Shown in pieces: positions 7,393-13,073 of a DNA stretch of 13,073 nt; the stretch's first letter is position 1, and each line of letters opens with the position of its first letter. The position numbers and the translations under genes were made by a program. Source of the DNA: CAYJPV01 sp964396055 (lineage in GTDB: Bacteria > Acidobacteriota > Vicinamibacteria > Vicinamibacterales > JAKQTR01); the NCBI GenBank assembly GCA_964396055.1, contig CAYNDV010000129.1:1-13073 (forward strand), in the 5' to 3' direction. The notes below the pieces were generated by a model. It ran no database searches. It saw only the letters and a program-made list of their open reading frames with translations, and had not been told where the DNA came from.

Positions 7393-7428
7393 CGTTCGGT
7401 TCCCTCGTCGAGAAACGCCCCTGGGGTC

Positions 7429-8721
7429 ATGAGGTCGTCCATGCGCCGATGCCTGTGTCTCTGTGTGTCGCTGGCCGTGCTGTGCCTGGCTCCCGCGCTT
7501 CAGTCCGCCGGCCCGGATGGCCAGGACCAGGTCCACAAACGGTATTCGCGGGGGGTTCGCGAGGCCAAGGCCGCCCCGGCGCCCCCCGCCGCGGCTGCCG
7601 CGGCCGCCGCGATTCAGTGGGAACCCGTGGTCGGCATGGACGCGCAGATCTTCCCGTCGTTCGTCGTGTCCACCGCCACGCTCCGTCTCCCCCAGGAGGA
7701 GGACGAGGAGGACGACCCGCGGATGCTGGGCGAAGCCATGGGCTTCATCGGCGCGTACCTCGACGGCGTGCCCAACGGCAGCCAGATCAAGGTGATCGTG
7801 GCGCCCAACGCCGCCATGGAGTCCAGCTCGTTCCAGGGCCGCGCCGCGGCCGGCGCCGGCGAGTACGCCGTCTACCCGAAGATCAACTACAAGTTCGACG
7901 CGCTGCTCCAGTGGCGCCAGCCCATGCCGCTCAACATCTCGATGGAGGTTTTCGTCGACGGGCGCTCGCTCGGCACACAGTCCACGACGGTGACCGTGCG
8001 GTCGATCAACGACTGCCCGCTGGTCGTGGCCGGCGACGAAGAGAGCGACGAGGAGGATCTCGACGTCACGTGGATGTTCGCGGCCTACGTCAACGAGAAC
8101 CACCCGTTCGTCGACACGCTCACCCGCGAAGCCCTCGAAGCCAAGGTCGTGGACGCGTTCACGGGCTACCAGGACGATCCCGCGGCGGTGATCCGGCAGG
8201 TCTACGCGATCTGGAACGCCCTGCAGCGGCGCGGCATGCGTTACAGCGACATCAGCCGCTCGTCCGCCGAGTCGCCCGTGGTGTTCAGCCAGCACGTGCG
8301 CCTCTTCGACGAGGCACTGGCCGCGAAGCAGGCGAACTGCGTGGACGGCACGGTGCTCTTCGCCGCCGTGCTGCGGAAGATCGGGATCGAGCCCTATCTC
8401 GTGCTGGCGCCGGGCCACATGTACTTGGCGTTCGACCTCGACGAGGACGGCGAGGACATGCTCGGCCTCGAAACGACGATGATGGGCAACGCGGACGCGC
8501 CGGACCCCTCGCGCAACGGCCTGATGCCTGACGATCTCACGCGGAAGTTCCGCAACCAGGCGTCGTACCGCAGCTTCGCGGCCGCCATCGAGGAGGGCAC
8601 GAGCCAGCTGGAAGAAGCCCTCGAGAAGTTCGACAGTGACGACCCGGACTACCAGCTGATCTCGCTGAGCGAGGCCCGTGAACTGGGCATCCTGCCGCTC
8701 GCTTTTCGTGGGAATCGCTAG
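7429..8721 (+). CDS. Secreted transglutaminase-like (Cys/His) protein of unknown function
   Basis: Up to 430 residues. The N-terminus is a Sec signal peptide (hydrophobic to about residue 26), followed by an Ala/Pro-rich stretch (about 47-61). A possible beta-rich middle part carries two strongly acidic patches (QEEDEEDD near 89-96 and DEESDEEDLD near 204-213). The C-terminal part resembles the transglutaminase/cysteine-protease core: NCVDGTVLFAAVLRKIGI with Cys304, PGHMYLAF with His330, and GLETT with Glu348. The Cys-to-His spacing of 26 is short, like the compact transglutaminase-like domains in some DUF4011-type proteins. A catalytic role is inferred only. GGGG precedes the ATG at 7429; ATG at 7441 has GAGG six nt upstream and could be the true start. 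The family is not recognised beyond this. The gene is convergent with the oxidoreductase gene. Confidence 0.85.
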   Translation: MRSSMRRCLCLCVSLAVLCLAPALQSAGPDGQDQVHKRYSRGVREAKAAPAPPAAAAAAAAIQWEPVVGMDAQIFPSFVVSTATLRLPQEEDEEDDPRMLGEAMGFIGAYLDGVPNGSQIKVIVAPNAAMESSSFQGRAAAGAGEYAVYPKINYKFDALLQWRQPMPLNISMEVFVDGRSLGTQSTTVTVRSINDCPLVVAGDEESDEEDLDVTWMFAAYVNENHPFVDTLTREALEAKVVDAFTGYQDDPAAVIRQVYAIWNALQRRGMRYSDISRSSAESPVVFSQHVRLFDEALAAKQANCVDGTVLFAAVLRKIGIEPYLVLAPGHMYLAFDLDEDGEDMLGLETTMMGNADAPDPSRNGLMPDDLTRKFRNQASYRSFAAAIEEGTSQLEEALEKFDSDDPDYQLISLSEARELGILPLAFRGNR

Positions 8722-8748
8722 GCGGAGGCTGGGGGAGGGGGCGGTATC

Positions 8749-8764
8749 AGAAGCAAGAAGCAAG
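8749..8764. repeat. Left arm of heptamer inverted repeat (AGAAGCAAGAAGCAAG)
   Basis: This 16-bp segment is the exact reverse complement of the last 16 bases of the heptamer array at 8812-8843. It lies 27 bp past the stop of the transglutaminase-like gene. The two arms, between convergent genes, could form a long hairpin acting as a bidirectional terminator, although no U-tract follows. Confidence 0.7.
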
Positions 8765-8811
8765 TAGCAGGAAGGGATCACGCTCTCGCGCTGCGCCTCG
8801 AGGCGTGCTCA

Positions 8812-8843
8812 TTCTTGCTTCTTGCTTCTTGCTTCTTGCTTCT
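8812..8843. repeat. Heptamer array, 4.6 x TTCTTGC
   Basis: Four full TTCTTGC units (8812-8839) and a TTCT remainder. The unit is a rotation of the TTGCTTC heptamer at 159-200. Its right end overlaps the TAG stop (8844-8842) of the oxidoreductase gene on the minus strand, so the array begins at that stop codon. Confidence 0.88.
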
Positions 8844-9837
8844 ATCCCCCAGCGTCCACCCCCCGTCCCGCCCGGCCCCTCCCGAGCACCCGCTCCATGA
8901 CCCACGAGGCGCGGGCGCCGGACGCGCCCGTGCTTTCGCACCTGCCGCGGCCCCGCAGTTCGTCGACGATGGTCTGGATGAGCGGCTGGTGAACGTGGGG
9001 CGGGTTACGGAAGACGTGCACCTCGTCGTCTCCGTCCCTGGAGACCACGACGTCGCCATCCGTGAAGACGGGCGTCGTCATCCGCCCGCCCGGCCCGGTG
9101 AACGTGATGACATCGGTTGACCGGTCGGCGTTGAAATTCCACGTGCCGGTGCCCACCGCGCCGCCGGCGAACCGGAAGACCCCGCCCGTCACATCCTCAG
9201 CCGCGTAGCTGCCGCCCGTGTTGAGCGCGAAGCCCTCGGCGCCGCTGATGGGCCCGAGCAGGAAGTCGAGCAGGTCGAGACAGTGCGACGCGAGGTCGAA
9301 GAACAGCCCCGCGCCGGCGATGGCTGGATCGAACCGCCAGCCGGCGGCGGCCTCGCCGGTGGCCAGCGGCTCACTCACGCGCACGTGGACGTCGGTGACG
9401 GGTCCGATCGAGCCTGACGCGAGCAGGTGGCGGACGTGCAGGAAGCGCGGCAGCGCGCGGCGGTAGTACGCGACGAACAGCGGCACGCCGGCGGCGCGGA
9501 ACGCGTCGTTCATCTCGACGCATTCCGCGTGCGTCATCGCCATGGGTTTTTCGACCAGGCACGCCTTGCGCGCGGCGGCGACCGTCAACGCGAGGGCCAG
9601 GTGGCTGGAGGGCGGTGTGGCGATGTAGACGGCGTCGACGCCGGGGTCGTCCACGAGCGCCTGGGCGGTGTCGTGCACGCGGGGCACCCCGTGACGGCGG
9701 GCGTAGTCGTCGGCCTTGGCCCGGTCTCGCCGCATGACGGCAACCAGGCTCGAGCCTTCGGCTTTCTGAAATCCCGGCCCGCTCTTGATTTCGGTGACGT
9801 TCCCGCAGCCGATGATGCCCCAGCGGATGGTGTGCAT
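8842..9837 (-). CDS. Gfo/Idh/MocA family NAD(P)-dependent oxidoreductase
   Basis: 331 residues, the normal length for the family. The Rossmann N-terminus starts at once with IRWGIIGCGNVTE, a GxGxxx dinucleotide-binding loop. VEKPMAMT supplies the conserved EKP motif (Lys97), and FFDLASHCLDLLDFLLG gives the D-x3-H pair (Asp181/His185) expected near the sugar substrate. Members oxidise or reduce sugars, inositols and related polyols in the cytoplasm; the substrate cannot be told from sequence. ATG at 9837 was chosen because the Rossmann strand follows directly; the open frame upstream (to 9981) translates the GGGGCGT repeat. No Shine-Dalgarno is present. A TATGAT hexamer ends six nt before the ATG, so a leaderless transcript is possible. 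The stop TAG runs into the heptamer array. Confidence 0.93.
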   Translation of the reverse strand: MHTIRWGIIGCGNVTEIKSGPGFQKAEGSSLVAVMRRDRAKADDYARRHGVPRVHDTAQALVDDPGVDAVYIATPPSSHLALALTVAAARKACLVEKPMAMTHAECVEMNDAFRAAGVPLFVAYYRRALPRFLHVRHLLASGSIGPVTDVHVRVSEPLATGEAAAGWRFDPAIAGAGLFFDLASHCLDLLDFLLGPISGAEGFALNTGGSYAAEDVTGGVFRFAGGAVGTGTWNFNADRSTDVITFTGPGGRMTTPVFTDGDVVVSRDGDDEVHVFRNPPHVHQPLIQTIVDELRGRGRCESTGASGARASWVMERVLGRGRAGRGVDAGG

Positions 9838-9843
9838 GGGGGG

Positions 9844-9849
9844 ATCATA
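9844..9849 (-). promoter_or_regulatory. TATGAT -10-like hexamer immediately before the oxidoreductase start
   Basis: On the minus strand TATGAT is followed by six C and then the ATG. Initiation at the usual distance would fall on or next to the start codon. No -35 element is visible, so this is weak. Confidence 0.25.
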
Positions 9850-9852
9850 CTC

Positions 9853-9887
9853 GGGGCATGGGGCGTGGGGCGTGGGGCGTGGGACGG
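9853..9887. repeat. Heptamer array GGGGCRT x4 plus a degenerate copy
   Basis: GGGGCAT (9853-9859), three GGGGCGT units (9860-9880) and a degenerate GGGACGG (9881-9887). It has the same 7-bp period as the TTCTTGC arrays but an unrelated sequence. It lies in the 5' region of the oxidoreductase gene. Confidence 0.82.
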
Positions 9888-9907
9888 AGCACGCTCGACA
9901 CGATTTC

Positions 9908-9950
9908 TTGCCTGCAGGCAAAATTGTTTGCTTGATTCTTCGCCTACAGG
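9908..9950. promoter_or_regulatory. Palindrome TTGCCTGCAGGCAA and a related CCTACAGG site 32 bp away
   Basis: A perfect 14-bp palindrome occupies 9908-9921. A similar core CCTACAGG at 9943-9950 lies 32 bp from CCTGCAGG, close to three helical turns. The AT-rich flanks differ from the surroundings. The pair is 70-115 bp upstream of the oxidoreductase gene and could be operator half-sites. No regulator is recognised for it. Confidence 0.3.
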
Positions 9951-10057
9951 TCAATTTCTCTGTTCTCCGCCATGAGCCCAACCGACCGGCAGCCCGCCGG
10001 GCGCCAGGCGGCCCGACGGCGCGTCAGCGCCAGACGGCCGAACAGCCCAACGGCCTA

Positions 10058-10063
10058 TATAAT
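10058..10063 (+). promoter_or_regulatory. Candidate -10 box (TATAAT) for tRNA-Ser
   Basis: A consensus TATAAT starts 17 nt before the tRNA 5' end, in a GC-rich context. No consensus -35 hexamer is seen at 16-18 bp spacing. Confidence 0.6.
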
Positions 10064-10074
10064 CGTGATCGCGC

Positions 10075-10242
<168 letters not shown>

Positions 10243-10337
10243 CACCGAAGCCCGTGAGGAAGCGAACGTTCTTCGGCGGAGGTGGACCCCCGCAGTGCCG
10301 CCGCACTCACGTCCGTCGCCGGCGGCGGCTTCGCTGC

Positions 10338-10343
10338 TACAAT
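10338..10343 (+). promoter_or_regulatory. Candidate -10 box (TACAAT) for the DUF2911 gene
   Basis: GCTACAAT lies about 88 nt upstream of the ATG at 10431, leaving a leader of roughly 80 nt. No -35 element is recognised. Confidence 0.4.
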
Positions 10344-10430
10344 GAACGCATCACCCTGAACACGCGCGCGACGCGCCGCCGCCAGGCCGGGAGGCCCGGT
10401 GACTGGCCTTTTGCGCAGGAGGAACCCGCG

Positions 10431-10961
10431 ATGCACAAGCCGTTCGTGTCGTCGATCGCCGCCGCCGCCCTCGTGATCGCCGCCGCCGCCCCGCTGCTGG
10501 CCCAGAGCCAGCCGCCCGCCAGCCCGGCCGCCCAGGTCACGGCCAGGATTGGCGCCGCCACCATCACCATCGACTACAGCCGCCCATCGATGCGCGGCCG
10601 CAAGATCATGGGCGGGCTCGTGCCCTATGACAAGGTCTGGCGCACGGGCGCCAACCGCGCCACGCACCTGAAGACCGACGCCGCCCTGACCATCGGCGAC
10701 CTGGCCGTGCCGGCCGGCACCTACACCCTCTACACCGTGCCCGGCGAGAAGGGCTGGACGCTCATCGTCAGCAAGCAGACCGGCCAGTGGGGCACGCAGT
10801 ACGATCAGGCCCAGGACCTCGGCCGCGTGAAGATGACCGCAGAGGCATTGCCGGCCGCCGTCGAGTTGTTCACGATCGCCGTGGCCGGCTCCGGCGCGGC
10901 GGGAACCCTGACGATGGAGTGGGAGAACACCCGCGCCTCGGTGGCGGTGGCGGCGAAGTAG
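10431..10961 (+). CDS. Secreted DUF2911 domain protein
   Basis: 176 residues. A Sec signal peptide (about 1-24, ending LLA before QSQPP) is followed by a single DUF2911 domain. Its typical blocks are IDYSRPSMRGRKIMGGLVPY, DKVWRTGANRATHLKTD, VPAGTYTLYTVPGEKGWTLI and KQTGQWGTQYD. The family is common in Bacteroidota and Acidobacteriota as an exported beta-rich protein; its molecular role is not established. A strong AGGAGG (10417-10422) eight nt before the ATG fixes the start. The open frame upstream runs through the tRNA and is not coding. The gene seems monocistronic and ends before a bidirectional terminator shared with katG. Confidence 0.93.
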   Translation: MHKPFVSSIAAAALVIAAAAPLLAQSQPPASPAAQVTARIGAATITIDYSRPSMRGRKIMGGLVPYDKVWRTGANRATHLKTDAALTIGDLAVPAGTYTLYTVPGEKGWTLIVSKQTGQWGTQYDQAQDLGRVKMTAEALPAAVELFTIAVAGSGAAGTLTMEWENTRASVAVAAK

Positions 10962-11023
10962 GGAGGCCGGTGAGTAGCCCGCACCCGGCACGCGCCGCGC
11001 CGGAAGCGCGGACAAGCCACCGT

Positions 11024-11062
11024 AAACGCAAAGAGCCCCGCGCGCTGCGGGGCTCTTCGTTT
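11024..11062. terminator. Bidirectional terminator between the DUF2911 gene and katG
   Basis: AAGAGCCCCGC (11031-11041) and its complement (11047-11057) form a perfect 11-bp stem with a GCGCT loop. AAACG/CGTTT flanks at 11024-11028 and 11058-11062 extend it. Short T/A tracts on both sides and the position between convergent genes fit a bidirectional intrinsic terminator, although the U-tract is short. Confidence 0.72.
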
Positions 11063-11084
11063 CTGCATCGCGACGGGCCAGTCA

Positions 11085-11108
11085 GGGCGCCGGCTGAAGC
11101 CGGCGCCC
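11085..11108. repeat. Perfect 10-bp hairpin with TGAA loop
   Basis: GGGCGCCGGC (11085-11094), loop TGAA, GCCGGCGCCC (11099-11108). It lies 17 bp past the katG stop on the minus strand. It could add to 3'-end formation or mRNA protection for katG, or be a dispersed palindromic repeat. Confidence 0.6.
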
Positions 11109-11125
11109 ACGACGGACCCGCGTCG

Positions 11126-13073
<1,948 letters not shown>

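Noticed and set aside
7231..8781. 516-codon minus-strand open frame over the transglutaminase-like gene
   Set aside because: It crosses the N gap and the heptamer repeats, and has low-complexity Arg/His/Val composition. The plus strand has a signal peptide and conserved-looking Cys/His motifs.
9838..9981. Upstream extension of the oxidoreductase gene to 9981
   Set aside because: The extra residues translate the GGGGCGT array. The Rossmann domain begins right after ATG 9837.

Overview
The window is a GC-rich, single-copy-looking bacterial chromosome segment, most likely from a metagenome assembly. It holds a mixture of housekeeping and stress genes: an S9 prolyl oligopeptidase-type peptidase, a DUF2911 protein, KatG, an Alx/TerC metal transporter and an NhaR-type regulator. 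The gene families, the many large exported proteins and the small palindromic and heptameric repeats suggest an Acidobacteriota (Vicinamibacteria-like) genome. That placement is inference from gene content and base composition; no marker gene here proves it. Two runs of exactly 100 N mark scaffold joins, and each is flanked by an identical 55-bp sequence, so each join carries about 155 bp that are almost certainly artefactual.

Layout. Positions 1-216 hold a 41-bp tandem repeat and a heptamer array. A polytopic GT-C-like membrane protein (217-2057, +, interrupted by the first gap) converges on a secreted S9 peptidase with an unusual C-terminal TPR extension (2115-5006, -). Two copies of a G/C-rich palindromic terminator lie between them. 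An Alx/TerC-family membrane protein (5161-6186, -) is divergent from an NhaR-type LysR regulator (6303-7202, +). Their shared 116-bp spacer contains a perfect 17-bp palindrome of the LysR T-N11-A type. A third palindromic terminator closes nhaR. After the second gap comes an unrecognised secreted transglutaminase-like protein (7429-8721, +), which converges on a Gfo/Idh/MocA oxidoreductase (8842-9837, -) over inverted heptamer repeats. A tRNA-Ser(UGA) gene (10075-10164, +) follows, with a large dyad-symmetric element starting at its 3' end. Then come a secreted DUF2911 protein (10431-10961, +), a bidirectional terminator, and the 3' part of katG (11126 to the window edge, -).

How the genes relate. 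Most genes look monocistronic. The clearest functional unit is the nhaR-alx divergent pair, which suggests Na+/alkaline-pH control of an Mn/metal-homeostasis membrane protein. KatG adds peroxide defence but its promoter lies outside the window. No phage, CRISPR, transposase or defence system was seen. The less ordinary features are the recurrent palindromes whose A-tract supplies the last base of the preceding stop codon, three arrays with the same 7-bp period, the peptidase-TPR fusion and the uncharacterised Cys/His protein.
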